Source: Allocoprobacillus sp002160865 | Lineage (GTDB): Bacteria; Bacillota_I; Bacilli_A; Erysipelotrichales; Coprobacillaceae | NCBI RefSeq assembly: GCF_042850985.1 | Contig: NZ_AP031415.1 | Span: 2,418,001-2,482,000 of the forward strand | Length of the DNA: 64,000 nucleotides | Direction: 5' to 3' | Shown: positions 17,507-26,898 of the stretch, in pieces | Layout: each line of letters begins with the position of its first letter | Position numbering within the stretch: the first letter of the stretch is position 1 | Program-made: the position numbers and the translations under genes | The notes under the pieces: generated by a model | Told to the model about the DNA's origin: nothing | Databases searched by the model: none | What the model saw: the letters and a program-made list of their open reading frames with translations, nothing else

Positions 17507-18217
17507 CACATCCATTGTCATTCCTACCAACTTTTCAATAATACACATTGCCGGTATTTGAGATGTTAATTCTCTATCATTAATACGATGTCGATTGATA
17601 TAATAAGGAATCATAAGATGACTTAGTCTTGATAATGTATTATTTTCCGTAGCACTAATGCCTATAATATGACATCCACTTTCTTTACAGCCATGTAACA
17701 TGCTGATTGTTTCCACCGTTTCTCCTGATACTGACAAAACAATCACCACACATTTTTCACCAGAAAATGTCATATTCGTATAAGGATCATGTATCGCAAC
17801 AGATAATTTCCCATAGTTTGTAAAACATCTTGCTCCATAATCAGCCATAATTCCCGAATCACCAATACCAATAAACAACAATATATCTGCATTACCAATC
17901 ATTGTCGTGGCTTCACTAAATTTTTCTCGATAAAAAGGACTATCCAACTTTTCGATACAATGAATGATTTCAGCAAAATCATATTTTTTTAAAAGTGTTT
18001 TTTCTCTTAATTCATTTTTAAAGACATATTTCAATTCTTTAAAGCCATCATATCCAAGCTTTTTACAAAAACGTAAAATAGATGCTGTAGATGTTGAAAC
18101 ACCATCTGCTAACTCACGAATACTCATATATGGGAATTCTAATTCATGGGTAATAATATACTCATAAATCTTCATTTCTAATGGATTAAACTGTTGAATC
18201 TGTTCCTTTGTAAACAT
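17504..18217 (-). CDS. MurR/RpiR-family sugar regulator
   Basis: A helix-turn-helix (residues about 1-75, STSTASILRFCKKLGYDGFKELK) is joined to a SIS domain with LLFIGIGDSGIMADYGARCF and VLSVSGETVETI. I choose the ATG at 18217, which has AAGGTGAT upstream, over a longer frame without a ribosome-binding site. It lies upstream of the beta-glucoside operon and is the likeliest local regulator of it, sensing a sugar phosphate. The divergent gene at 18352 shares the intergenic region. Confidence 0.88.
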   Translation of the reverse strand: MFTKEQIQQFNPLEMKIYEYIITHELEFPYMSIRELADGVSTSTASILRFCKKLGYDGFKELKYVFKNELREKTLLKKYDFAEIIHCIEKLDSPFYREKFSEATTMIGNADILLFIGIGDSGIMADYGARCFTNYGKLSVAIHDPYTNMTFSGEKCVVIVLSVSGETVETISMLHGCKESGCHIIGISATENNTLSRLSHLMIPYYINRHRINDRELTSQIPAMCIIEKLVGMTMDV

Positions 18218-18351
18218 TCTTATCACCTTTTTTATCATATCAAAATTCAAACTTTTCCAAAAGAAAAACATTACCTTTTCTATAATTTTATATTGTATTT
18301 ATTATGCTTTTTGAATAAAATATTCTTATAAATATAAACAGGAGGCATATG

Positions 18352-18741
18352 ATGCAGGTAGAAAGACTTAATTTAGAAACAAATGAAAAAGAAAAAGTGG
18401 ATTGTATAGGTATTGTTCAATTTATTGGACATGATAAAAATGCTGATTTAACAGATGGAAAGAATTATTATGTGATTGGATTTCATCAACAATTATTAAA
18501 AGTTATTGATGATACACAGGATTATTATTACTATATTCCCTTTGATGCGAATGATATTGGTCAAAAAGAAGGCATTGTGAGTGGTTTTCATATTATTGAA
18601 GATCCTACTGGTCAAATTCATGAATTGTTTGCTTCTTATAAAAAGACTTTTGACTTAAAACAAAAGAAACGTTCTCAAAAACTTTCTCAACGTCTTATTC
18701 AATGGAAATTAAAAAAACTAGATGAAAAGGAATCAAAATAA
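18352..18741 (+). CDS. Conserved-looking hypothetical protein
   Basis: About 129 residues, soluble, with a beta-rich first two thirds (CIGIVQFIGHDKNADL, YYVIGFHQQLLKVIDD) and a basic helical tail (KKRSQKLSQRLIQWKLKK). I do not recognise the family. It starts at the second of two adjacent ATGs, six bases after AGGAGG. It sits 21 bases before an RpiR gene on the same strand, so the two form an operon and it may be connected with sugar regulation. Confidence 0.7.
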   Translation: MQVERLNLETNEKEKVDCIGIVQFIGHDKNADLTDGKNYYVIGFHQQLLKVIDDTQDYYYYIPFDANDIGQKEGIVSGFHIIEDPTGQIHELFASYKKTFDLKQKKRSQKLSQRLIQWKLKKLDEKESK

Positions 18742-18762
18742 ACATTCTTTAAGAGGTCTATC

Positions 18763-19662
18763 ATGTCATTATTTCAAAAATTAAAGGAAAGTCAAAAATT
18801 TACTCACAATGAACAAGCTGTCATTGATTTTATACTCAATAATCCTCAAGAAGTTATTAATTTAAGTGTTGATGAATTAGCTAAAGTCACTTATACATCT
18901 CCTTCGTGTATTGTCAGATTAACTAAAAAGTTGGGTGTGAAAGGTTATTCTGATTTTAAAATCAAATTCGCTTCAGAACTCAATTCTTTAATTCTCAATG
19001 AAAAACGCATTGAAATCAATATGCCTTTTGAACAAAATATCAAAGAAGAAGATATTCCTAAAAGATTTTATCAAATGTATCATCAAGTTATTGATGATGT
19101 TTATCATTCATTAGATATTCAACAATTAAAAAATATTGCTCATTTATTGTATCATTCTGATGCTATTACAGTATATGGTGTAGGTTCTTCACTATTAACT
19201 GCTCAGGATTTTGTTATGAAATGTCAAAAACTTAGGCTACCAATCTACTGCAATACTCAAATAGGTTTTGAAAATGTCCATCGTTTTAAAACATCTAAAA
19301 ATCCTATTGCTTTTATTATCAGTAATAACGCTACGAGTACAAGAGTTAAAAATTGGGTATTTGAAAATATTCATTTGAATATTCCTGTTATTTTAGTGAC
19401 TTCTAATGAAAATTCACCTTTAATCAAGCTTTGTAAATATGCTGTGATTTTAAAACATGGTGAAAATAACATTATCAAACAAGGGGCTTTTGCGTCTAAA
19501 ATATCTATGACATTTTTATTAGATAATATCTATATGCTCATCTTTATGAAAGATTATGAAAACAATATTCATTATATTTATCACTTTGAAAACTCTGTTA
19601 TCAAAGATCGACAAAATAGACGTCAATATGAATATAACCATCAAAAAGATCATCATAAGTGA
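18763..19662 (+). CDS. MurR/RpiR-family sugar regulator (divergent SIS domain)
   Basis: A 299-residue protein. Its helix-turn-helix is clear (YTSPSCIVRLTKKLGVKGYSDFK), and the SIS domain follows with ITVYGVGSSLLTAQDFVMKC. The usual Ser-Gly-Glu stretch of the sugar-phosphate site is altered to ISNNATSTRVKNW, which may mean a different ligand. It lies head-to-tail with the hypothetical gene at 18352 and ends at a bidirectional terminator. Confidence 0.85.
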   Translation: MSLFQKLKESQKFTHNEQAVIDFILNNPQEVINLSVDELAKVTYTSPSCIVRLTKKLGVKGYSDFKIKFASELNSLILNEKRIEINMPFEQNIKEEDIPKRFYQMYHQVIDDVYHSLDIQQLKNIAHLLYHSDAITVYGVGSSLLTAQDFVMKCQKLRLPIYCNTQIGFENVHRFKTSKNPIAFIISNNATSTRVKNWVFENIHLNIPVILVTSNENSPLIKLCKYAVILKHGENNIIKQGAFASKISMTFLLDNIYMLIFMKDYENNIHYIYHFENSVIKDRQNRRQYEYNHQKDHHK

Positions 19663-19669
19663 TCTTTTT
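19643..19669. terminator. Bidirectional terminator
   Basis: AAAAAGATCA and TGATCTTTTT form a perfect 10-bp stem with a seven-base loop. It lies between convergent genes and overlaps the end of the RpiR gene. Confidence 0.85.
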
Positions 19670-20276
19670 ATTTTTCATCTGGTTGTTGTCCATCATGTGC
19701 CAGCCATTGACATTCTCCCATCATCATATGAGTAAATGTCGCTTTGAATGATGAATTTTCTGGACTTGCTGCATATATACCAAATTGAATTTCATCTATA
19801 GCTTGATTCATATGACAAATACGCATTTGTTGAAAGACTTGACCATCATTTGAACACTCTATACAAAAATCATCTTCTCGTCTGCTTAAACGATACCACA
19901 TAGACTTTATAGAAGCTGGAATAGATATCGTTGCCCAATCAGAATATCCATTATTTGTTACAACACTACCTAATCTTTGAAATGCTTCATTTTCATATTC
20001 AATAGAAGCCTTTAACCAATTTTCACTATCCAAATACATCACAATGCCACATTGATCAAAACGCTGATGACTCTCAAATTCAGTTTTAACTACAAATGAA
20101 AAGTATTTTTCTTTTGTTTTCATCTGTAAAACAGGAGCATTATCATTTCTAAAATGATAATAAGTCCTTTGCCATAAATCTGTATACGGCTTTGTAATCA
20201 TTTCAATTTTATTCTCTTTTATATCATAGCTTTGAGGTTCTCTTGTCCACTTTAACTGACTTATATCAAATTCCAT
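19668..20276 (-). CDS. DUF1349-family protein (concanavalin-like fold)
   Basis: About 202 residues without signal peptide. It matches the DUF1349 (YncC/regulation-of-enolase-like) family by length and by the motif series VVKTEFES, DQCGIVMYLDSENWLKASIEYE, WYRLSRRED and QFGIYAASPENSSFKA. The fold is that of concanavalin-like lectins/glucanases, and the function is unknown. The start at 20276 has AAGGAG six bases before it. The gene begins 24 bases after the acetyltransferase stop and is likely co-transcribed. Confidence 0.8.
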   Translation of the reverse strand: MEFDISQLKWTREPQSYDIKENKIEMITKPYTDLWQRTYYHFRNDNAPVLQMKTKEKYFSFVVKTEFESHQRFDQCGIVMYLDSENWLKASIEYENEAFQRLGSVVTNNGYSDWATISIPASIKSMWYRLSRREDDFCIECSNDGQVFQQMRICHMNQAIDEIQFGIYAASPENSSFKATFTHMMMGECQWLAHDGQQPDEK

Positions 20277-20299
20277 AGTTTTCTCCTTACTTATTTCTC

Positions 20300-20869
20300 T
20301 CATTGATTTATTGTTTTGATCACTCTCGCTGGAACTCCTGCAACAACTGAATTGTCTGGTATATCATTAACAACGATACTTCCAGCTCCTATCACGCAAC
20401 CACTTCCAATCGTAACACCCGGTATGACACTGACATTCGCACCAAACCAGCAGTTATCCCCAACGACAATCGGTAATGCCTGTTCAAGACCATCATTACG
20501 TCTTTGATAATCAAGTGGATGTTTTGCAGTATAGAAACCACATGAAGGTCCAATAAAAACGTGATTGCCTATAGTTATCTTAGCTCCATCCATAAAATAA
20601 CAATTATAATTGACAAAAACATACTCACCAAATTGTATATGCTTTCCATAATCACATTGAAAAGGTGCAACAATCTCTAAGCTCTTTGGTAAATAACCTA
20701 AAATCTGTTCCATAATCTTATTCTTTTGTTCAAAACAACTTGGTTTTGTTAAATTATATTCATGACATAAATCAAAGCACTGATACCTTTTTTTAACGAG
20801 TTCTTCATCATAATTGGCATCATACCATAACCCCTGTTTCATCTTTTCTAATTCTATCATATCTTTCAT
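20300..20869 (-). CDS. Sugar O-acetyltransferase (maltose/galactoside acetyltransferase family)
   Basis: A 189-residue left-handed beta-helix enzyme. An N-terminal Maa-type helical region begins MKQGLWYDANYDEELV. Hexapeptide repeats follow, with YFMDGAKITIGNHVFIGP, the catalytic His in KHPLDYQRR and ISLP-like turns through GVTIGSGCVIGAGSIVVNDI. It acetylates a sugar hydroxyl from acetyl-CoA in the cytoplasm, usually to detoxify non-metabolised sugars. It pairs with the DUF1349 gene and lies next to PTS genes. Confidence 0.9.
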   Translation of the reverse strand: MKDMIELEKMKQGLWYDANYDEELVKKRYQCFDLCHEYNLTKPSCFEQKNKIMEQILGYLPKSLEIVAPFQCDYGKHIQFGEYVFVNYNCYFMDGAKITIGNHVFIGPSCGFYTAKHPLDYQRRNDGLEQALPIVVGDNCWFGANVSVIPGVTIGSGCVIGAGSIVVNDIPDNSVVAGVPARVIKTINQ

Positions 20870-20933
20870 TCTTCCTTTCTGTATTTGCTAATATAAGTAT
20901 TATAACGATTATCACATTATTATACAATACACT

Positions 20934-20972
20934 TAAAAACACACCTTATGGAATGATTCCAATAAGGTGTGT
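20934..20972 (-). terminator. Terminator of the GH4 operon
   Basis: On the minus strand ACACACCTTAT, a loop and ATAAGGTGTGT are followed by five T, just beyond the GH4 stop codon. Confidence 0.9.
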
Positions 20973-20976
20973 CATC

Positions 20977-22383
20977 TTATAATCCTTGTTCAGTTAATTC
21001 TCTTGCGACATCATCTTTAATCGTGATACCTTCTGCTTCAAGCTCGGCAATCTTATCAGCAAATTGTGGTAAATATTTTTTATGGGCAATCAATAATTCA
21101 TCCATAATACGTTTCCCTGTTGTTCCAGACATCACTTGTGGATTTAAAGTGAATGCTTGAAGCAATAAATTATAATCACCAGTCACGGCAGCTTCTTCTA
21201 CACAAAGTTCCATATTTTTCATACATTGCAACCATCCTCTTTGAGCAGGATGTAATGGTCCAAAGGCAATCGCTCTTGCTCCTGTGGCTCCAATAAATGA
21301 AGACACTTCTACTGTACAATCAGCTGGTAAATCTGGCACTGCTCCATTATTTCTTGTAGATACAACAATATGTGTGTTTTTATTCGCATAGATAGAAGCA
21401 ATTGTTTCACAGGCAGCATCACTATAATGTGTTCCACCACGTTTTGTTAATTGTTCTGGTTTATAATTTAAATTTGGATCTTTATATAATTCAAATAACT
21501 CTGCTTCTGTTTTCTTAACTTGTTGACCTCTTGTTCCAACATTGACATCATGATATTCTTCTAAAGAATGTTTCAACATTTCTTCTTGACGATAATAATA
21601 TCTATGATATCCACATGGAATCATTTGCATTTGATCTAATTGTTCTTTAAAGAACTTCACATTAAAGATATTCTTTGGTGTTCCATCATCAACATCTGGA
21701 TCATAGATGGCATCAATAATTTTTTGTGTAATATCATTTCCTGTTGCATTATCAAAGACTTTATGCCAATGGAAATGATTCAATCCAGCAAACTTATATG
21801 TTAATTCATCCAATGTTTTATGAATCATTTGTGGTTCTTTCATCATTGCTCCTACAGGAACATTACATAATCCAATCACTTTATCCCATTTTCCGTATCT
21901 CATGACAGCTTCAGTAACCATTCCACTTGGATTTGTAAAGTTAATTAACCATGCATCTGGACATAATTCTTTCATATCTTCTACAATATCTAAAATCACT
22001 GGAATTGTTCTCAAAGCTTTAAACATACCTCCAGCTCCATTGGTTTCTTGTCCTAACATTCCATATGATAAAGGAATTCTTTCATCTTTAATACGCGCAT
22101 TTAATAATCCAACTCTAAATTGAGTTGTCACAAAATCAGCATCTTTTAATGCTTCTCTACGGTTTAAAGTTAAATGCACTTTGACATCATAAGGTGAAGC
22201 ATCCCACATACGTTGAGCCATTGCTCCAACAATTTCAAGTTTTTCTTTTCCATCTTCAATATCAACTAACCAAATTTCTCTAATAGGAAGTTCATCATAT
22301 CTTTTAATGAATCCTTCCATTAATTCTGGTGTATAGCTACTTCCTCCACCAATTGTAACAATTTTTACAGGTTTCTTTTCCAT
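20977..22383 (-). CDS. GH4 6-phospho-beta-glucosidase (NAD/Mn-dependent)
   Basis: A 468-residue glycoside hydrolase family 4 enzyme. The NAD loop is TIGGGSSYTPELMEG. The metal-site region has INFTNPSGMVTEAV, the Cys in GLCNVPVGAM and the His in AGLNHFHW. Family members use an oxidation-elimination mechanism on 6-phospho-glucosides or 6-phospho-chitobiose-type substrates in the cytoplasm. Last gene of an operon with a PTS EIIC, a small membrane protein and a NagB-like protein. The amino-sugar neighbour makes a chitobiose-like substrate worth considering. Confidence 0.9.
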   Translation of the reverse strand: MEKKPVKIVTIGGGSSYTPELMEGFIKRYDELPIREIWLVDIEDGKEKLEIVGAMAQRMWDASPYDVKVHLTLNRREALKDADFVTTQFRVGLLNARIKDERIPLSYGMLGQETNGAGGMFKALRTIPVILDIVEDMKELCPDAWLINFTNPSGMVTEAVMRYGKWDKVIGLCNVPVGAMMKEPQMIHKTLDELTYKFAGLNHFHWHKVFDNATGNDITQKIIDAIYDPDVDDGTPKNIFNVKFFKEQLDQMQMIPCGYHRYYYRQEEMLKHSLEEYHDVNVGTRGQQVKKTEAELFELYKDPNLNYKPEQLTKRGGTHYSDAACETIASIYANKNTHIVVSTRNNGAVPDLPADCTVEVSSFIGATGARAIAFGPLHPAQRGWLQCMKNMELCVEEAAVTGDYNLLLQAFTLNPQVMSGTTGKRIMDELLIAHKKYLPQFADKIAELEAEGITIKDDVARELTEQGL

Positions 22384-22397
22384 GTTTTTCTCCTTTA

Positions 22398-23117
22398 TTA
22401 ATATCTTTTATAATCTTCTGGATTTAATAATGATGCAGCATCCTTATCAGCAATAATCGTAAAGTTTGGATGTAATTTTAAAATTGTTGATGGTAATTCA
22501 TCAGTAATTGGTGAATCTAAAACTTGTTTTAAGATTTCGGCCTTTTCTTTACCATTAACAATCATCACAAGATGTTTAACACGCATTAAACTCTTTGGTC
22601 CCATTGTATAAACATAAGGGATATTGTCACGAGGTCGATATGTTTCATTGACTGCAACTTGATCGTCACGTAAAATCTTATAAGTATAACTATCCATTGG
22701 TGTACAGCGAGGACAATTACTACAGAAATGTCCATCCCATCCTAAACCAATGACCATCACATCTAAACCTCCACCATTTCTAATTTCTTCATCATATGTA
22801 TCCCAGTTATCTTCTGTTACACAATGAATTTGAGAATCAGGAATATTGGCAGGTGTATAAAATAATTCATGCATTTCTTCCCAGATGGGACCATGTTCTT
22901 GTCCTATATAAGGTCCATCATCAAAAATATAATATTGAATATCTTTGAATTTCTCCTGATCTTTAACATAAGGAATCATCATTTCATACATTTTTCTTGG
23001 TGAACGTCCAGAAGTCAATGAAATATTGACACGTTTATCTTGCATCATAGCACCTAAGACAATATGCATACAGCTTTCGCTCATTTTTTCTTCATTTTCT
23101 TCAATAATTAATTTCAT
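22398..23117 (-). CDS. NagB/6-phosphogluconolactonase-like protein
   Basis: A 239-residue protein of the glucosamine-6-phosphate isomerase/6-phosphogluconolactonase family. Seen are SLTSGRSPRKMYEMM, the general-base region YIFDDGPYIG and the signature VIGLGWDGHFCSNCP. The signature differs from canonical NagB (GxDGHIAFNEP), so the exact reaction is uncertain. It lies between PTS and GH4 genes, so it probably acts on the phosphorylated hydrolysis product. Confidence 0.8.
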   Translation of the reverse strand: MKLIIEENEEKMSESCMHIVLGAMMQDKRVNISLTSGRSPRKMYEMMIPYVKDQEKFKDIQYYIFDDGPYIGQEHGPIWEEMHELFYTPANIPDSQIHCVTEDNWDTYDEEIRNGGGLDVMVIGLGWDGHFCSNCPRCTPMDSYTYKILRDDQVAVNETYRPRDNIPYVYTMGPKSLMRVKHLVMIVNGKEKAEILKQVLDSPITDELPSTILKLHPNFTIIADKDAASLLNPEDYKRY

Positions 23118-23135
23118 ATTCTTTACCCTTTCTAT

Positions 23136-23405
23136 TTAAAATATATGAATGAATTGATTAATCATACAAATAATATAAACAATACCAACTATTAACCATA
23201 CTATTTTTTGTTGATATAAAAATTCATTATTTTCATCAAATAATCGATATAGCCCATAAGGTGTGAAAAGGAAAATCCATAAATATGTCCACATTTTCTT
23301 TTTTGTAAAACCATTGAATTTTTCTTCTTCAATAGAACGTCGATTCATTCTTTTACGAATTTGAATAATATTTTTCTGTGTTTCTGTTAATTCTACTTTA
23401 CTCAT
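23136..23405 (-). CDS. Small membrane protein in the GH4 operon
   Basis: About 89 residues: a basic cytoplasmic N-terminus, then two hydrophobic segments (MWTYLWIFLFTPYGLYRLF and IVWLIVGIVYIICMINQF). I do not recognise it. The start at 23405 is preceded by a purine-rich AAAGGAAAAG. It lies 18-30 bases from its neighbours on both sides, so it is part of the transcript. It may assist the permease, but that is a guess from position only. Confidence 0.65.
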   Translation of the reverse strand: MSKVELTETQKNIIQIRKRMNRRSIEEEKFNGFTKKKMWTYLWIFLFTPYGLYRLFDENNEFLYQQKIVWLIVGIVYIICMINQFIHIF

Positions 23406-23434
23406 GTCTTTTCCTTTTCCTTTCATTTTTATTT

Positions 23435-24754
23435 TTAAGCTTGATTTTCTTCCATTTGTGCCTGTTTATTAGAAATCAAAACAAATGGAGTATAAATAAC
23501 AACTGATAAAGCCACACAAATAATTTGTGTAATTGCTGTACCAATATGTCCACCGGTTGCTAAAAATCCCATAATACCTACTGGTGTTGTCCAAGGGACT
23601 TGGAATGAAATCACTTGTGCAAATCCAATCACTGTCATCCAATAAGCAAATGTTGCTGAAATCACTGGAGCAAACATAAATGGAATAGCTAAAATTGGGT
23701 TTAAGACAATTGGTAAACCAAATGTCATTGTTTCATTGATATTGAAGATTGCTGGAGCAATTGATAATTTTGCAATTGTACGATAATCATCTCGTTTAGA
23801 GAATAACAAGATAGCAATCAATAAACCACCAGTAATCCCGGCACCTGTAATAATTGTAAAACAACTAATAAATCCAGTATTTAAAATATTTGTAGGTTCA
23901 ATTCCTTTTAAAACTGCATCGGTATTTTCAGTTAAAGCTAATAACATTGGTGCTGAATAGATAGCCCCTAAAGTCTGTGTACCATGAATACCAACAACCC
24001 ATAGTAATGTAGATACCCAGAACAATAACAAATAACCTGGCAAACCAGTTAAAACACCTGTGAGTGGTGCTTGAATCCATTTTGCAATAGCATCATAGAA
24101 TGAATATCCAAATACTTCATTAAATAATAATCCAATACCTGAAATAATAAAGATAGTCACAACACCCGGAATCAATACATTAAATGCATTAGCAACATTA
24201 CTTGGTACCGTTTCTGGTAAAGAAATCTTCATCTTTCCACCTTTAACTAGTCTAATATATATTTCTCCAGAAAGGATACTTGAAATCATTGCCATAAATA
24301 ATCCTTGTGCATTTGTATACTGTACTGCCAATACATCAGCAACATCAAAAGAAATTCCCTGATCATTTGTCACAACCATTGTTGTGGCACATAATGTAAT
24401 ATAACAAGATAATGCTACCAATGGTAAAGTCATATCTTGTTGCATTCCATATTGTTTTCCTAGTTCAATCGCAATCAAGACAACTAAACCAATTGTTAAG
24501 AAGTTTAATGTTGCATAATATGCAGCATCAAACATTGGATTTAAGTTTTCTAACCAGCTAAATATCTCAAAGTTAGCTAAACTAATCCCCTGTTCATTTG
24601 GTGTACAAATAACACTTGTAAATAAAACGCTAAATGCTCCACAAATCGTAATTGGCAATAACGCTGTAAAAGCATTTCTAATCGCTGACATATAACGATT
24701 TGTCTGCAATTTTTCTGCTACTTTTAAAATAGCTTCCATTAATTTGTCTGTCAT
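23435..24754 (-). CDS. PTS cellobiose/chitobiose-type EIIC permease
   Basis: A 439-residue EIIC of the lactose/cellobiose family with about ten membrane segments. Conserved stretches are LLWVVGIHGTQTLGAIY, NINETMTFGLPIVLNP and QVPWTTPVG. No EIIA or EIIB is encoded alongside. First gene of the operon ending with GH4 at 20977. A perfect cre lies 44 bases upstream of the ATG, which is preceded by GAGGAGG. Confidence 0.9.
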   Translation of the reverse strand: MTDKLMEAILKVAEKLQTNRYMSAIRNAFTALLPITICGAFSVLFTSVICTPNEQGISLANFEIFSWLENLNPMFDAAYYATLNFLTIGLVVLIAIELGKQYGMQQDMTLPLVALSCYITLCATTMVVTNDQGISFDVADVLAVQYTNAQGLFMAMISSILSGEIYIRLVKGGKMKISLPETVPSNVANAFNVLIPGVVTIFIISGIGLLFNEVFGYSFYDAIAKWIQAPLTGVLTGLPGYLLLFWVSTLLWVVGIHGTQTLGAIYSAPMLLALTENTDAVLKGIEPTNILNTGFISCFTIITGAGITGGLLIAILLFSKRDDYRTIAKLSIAPAIFNINETMTFGLPIVLNPILAIPFMFAPVISATFAYWMTVIGFAQVISFQVPWTTPVGIMGFLATGGHIGTAITQIICVALSVVIYTPFVLISNKQAQMEENQA

Positions 24755-24797
24755 ATTATTTTCCTCCTCTTCCTTTTGAGCCTATTGTATTGATTTT

Positions 24798-24811
24798 TGA
24801 TACCGCTTTCA
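24798..24811 (-). promoter_or_regulatory. cre site (CcpA operator)
   Basis: The minus strand reads TGAAAGCGGTATCA, which fits the cre consensus TGWAAGCGNTWNCA at every position. It lies 44 bases before the EIIC start, so glucose repression of the GH4 operon is expected. Confidence 0.8.
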
Positions 24812-24959
24812 ATATTATGGAAATTCATTGGAACTTTCTTTCAATCTTTTTTGCTTTTTGATGATTTTCTTAAAACTTTCTGACTTTTTTATTTTATTTT
24901 ATGAAAAACAAAATGAAATGTTCAGTATCATTAAAACATTTTTTTCTTTAGAAAAAAGA

Positions 24960-24987
24960 TTGTTGTTTCTATAAATTTCTATATAAT
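24960..24987 (+). promoter_or_regulatory. Promoter of the two-component operon
   Basis: TTGTTG (24960-24965) is 16 bases from a perfect TATAAT (24982-24987), followed by an AGGAGG ribosome-binding site and the response regulator ATG at 25009. Confidence 0.65.
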
Positions 24988-25008
24988 ATGTTTAGGAGGC
25001 GATAAGAC

Positions 25009-25704
25009 ATGAATACACCTCATATACTCGTTGTAGATGATGAAAAAGAAATTACTGATTTAATTGAAATTTATTTAACACAAGAAGGATATCAAGTGGA
25101 AAAAAGATATAATGCTTTCACTTTGATGAATGATATTTTAGAGTATCATATTGATCTTGTTATTTTGGATATTATGATGCCTGAAATTGACGGAATACAT
25201 GCTTTAAAAATGATTCGTGAAAAATATAATGTGCCTGTTATTATTGTTTCAGCCAAAACTGCTGATACTGATAAAATTGAAGGACTATTGACAGGTGCCG
25301 ATGATTATGTCAGTAAACCATTTAATGCTATGGAACTGGTTGCCAGAGTCAAATCACAGCTTCGTCGCTATCAAGTTTTTAATAAGCCTATCAATCATTC
25401 TTCACATTTGATTGAAGCAACAGATTTAATTATTGATACACAAAAGAAATTAGTAACACTGGATGGAAAACCTTTAGCTCTTACAAGAATTGAATATGAA
25501 ATTCTTGTCTTGTTGGCTAGTCAACCGGGAACAGTCTTTTCTATTGAAGATATTTTTGAAAAAATCTGGCATATGAAATCAAATAATTCTAATAATACAA
25601 TTATGGTCCATATTAGAAAACTAAGAGAAAAAATAGAAAGGCAACCAAGAAATCCTCGACACATTAAAACTGTCTGGGGCGTAGGTTATAAATTCGAACT
25701 ATGA
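25009..25704 (+). CDS. OmpR/VanR-type response regulator
   Basis: A 231-residue two-domain regulator. The receiver has the acidic pair in VVDDEKE, the phospho-acceptor in LVILDIMMPEIDG (about Asp53) and the Lys in YVSKPFNAMELVARV. The C-terminal OmpR-type winged helix includes LTRIEYEILVLLASQPG and NTIMVHIRKLREKIE. The downstream kinase overlaps its stop by four bases (ATGA), which is typical of coupled pairs. The stimulus and targets are not visible. Confidence 0.92.
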   Translation: MNTPHILVVDDEKEITDLIEIYLTQEGYQVEKRYNAFTLMNDILEYHIDLVILDIMMPEIDGIHALKMIREKYNVPVIIVSAKTADTDKIEGLLTGADDYVSKPFNAMELVARVKSQLRRYQVFNKPINHSSHLIEATDLIIDTQKKLVTLDGKPLALTRIEYEILVLLASQPGTVFSIEDIFEKIWHMKSNNSNNTIMVHIRKLREKIERQPRNPRHIKTVWGVGYKFEL

Positions 25705-26825
25705 TTCAAAAGATTCAACGATTACTTATCAGTAGTTTTCGATGGCGTTTATTTATCAATATTATTGTTGCTTATTTTATTGCTTTTCTATGTGATCTGG
25801 CATTAATGATTATCCTACAACATACCAATATATTTCATTTATCTTATGAATGGTTATACATTCTGGCTTTCTTTATTTCATTACTTATCTTTTTAGTGAC
25901 CTTTTCAGATTTAATGAATATCACACTTAAATACATTGATGTTTTAAGTGGAACAATTCAAAGAGTCACAGCTGGTGATTATGAAGTTGAAGCACCAATT
26001 AAATACGATGATGAACTTGGTTTACTAGCGGCTAATATCAATGCCTTAGCCAAGACTTTAAGTGATAAAGAAAAAGAAAGTGAGATTCTTAAAGAAAATG
26101 AACGTATGGCTTATGATGCTGAAAGAAATGCTGAAAAACAAAAAAATGATTTAATTACAAATGTTGCTCACGATTTAAGAACACCACTGACAACCATTGT
26201 TGGTTATCTGGAACTGATTAAAAATAATCAGCAACTGACAAAAGAAGAAATTCAAAAATATTCTAGTGTGGCTTATGAAAAATCCAAAAGATTACAAAGC
26301 ATGATGGATGATTTATTTGAATTTACTAGCCTAGATCAAGCGAATGTGAAAATTCATATGACAACAATCAATATTAGTGAGCTGGTTTTACAGATTGTTG
26401 ATGAATTTTATCCTACTTTTCAAGAATATCATATCATTCCAGAAGTCAAGACAAGTCAAAATAACCTTTTTATTAAAGGTGATGGACAATTAATCGCAAG
26501 AGTCTTTGATAATTTATTATCTAATGCTGTAAAATATGGTAAGGATGGTAAAAAGATTAAAATTGAAGTTTTGAATGATGATGAAACAGTAACTATTAAG
26601 ATTATGAATTATGGCAATCCTATTGATAGTGCTGATTTACCATATATTTTTGATAAATTTTATCGTAGTGATGCCTCACGTTCTTCATCAACGGGTGGAA
26701 CAGGTCTAGGTTTAGCGATTGCTAAAAACATCATCCAAATTCATAATGGAGAAATCTTTGCGACAAGTCATAAAGACCAAACAACCTTTGTTGTAATCTT
26801 ACATCGTTTACATATGAGTGAATAA
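25701..26825 (+). CDS. Sensor histidine kinase (VanS-like)
   Basis: A 374-residue kinase. Two membrane segments (residues about 15-38 and 50-70) enclose a very short outer loop, then come a HAMP-like linker, the H-box LITNVAHDLRTPLTTIVGY and the ATP-binding domain with FDNLLSNAVKYG, FDKFYRSDASR and GGTGLGLAIAKNI. The short loop suggests sensing within the membrane. It is coupled to the response regulator just upstream. Confidence 0.92.
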   Translation: MIQKIQRLLISSFRWRLFINIIVAYFIAFLCDLALMIILQHTNIFHLSYEWLYILAFFISLLIFLVTFSDLMNITLKYIDVLSGTIQRVTAGDYEVEAPIKYDDELGLLAANINALAKTLSDKEKESEILKENERMAYDAERNAEKQKNDLITNVAHDLRTPLTTIVGYLELIKNNQQLTKEEIQKYSSVAYEKSKRLQSMMDDLFEFTSLDQANVKIHMTTINISELVLQIVDEFYPTFQEYHIIPEVKTSQNNLFIKGDGQLIARVFDNLLSNAVKYGKDGKKIKIEVLNDDETVTIKIMNYGNPIDSADLPYIFDKFYRSDASRSSSTGGTGLGLAIAKNIIQIHNGEIFATSHKDQTTFVVILHRLHMSE

Positions 26826-26898
26826 AAGATTTTCATCAAATAAAGATTGCATTTTATATAATGAAAAGATACAATGACTTCAAAGTGAGGGAGAGAAA

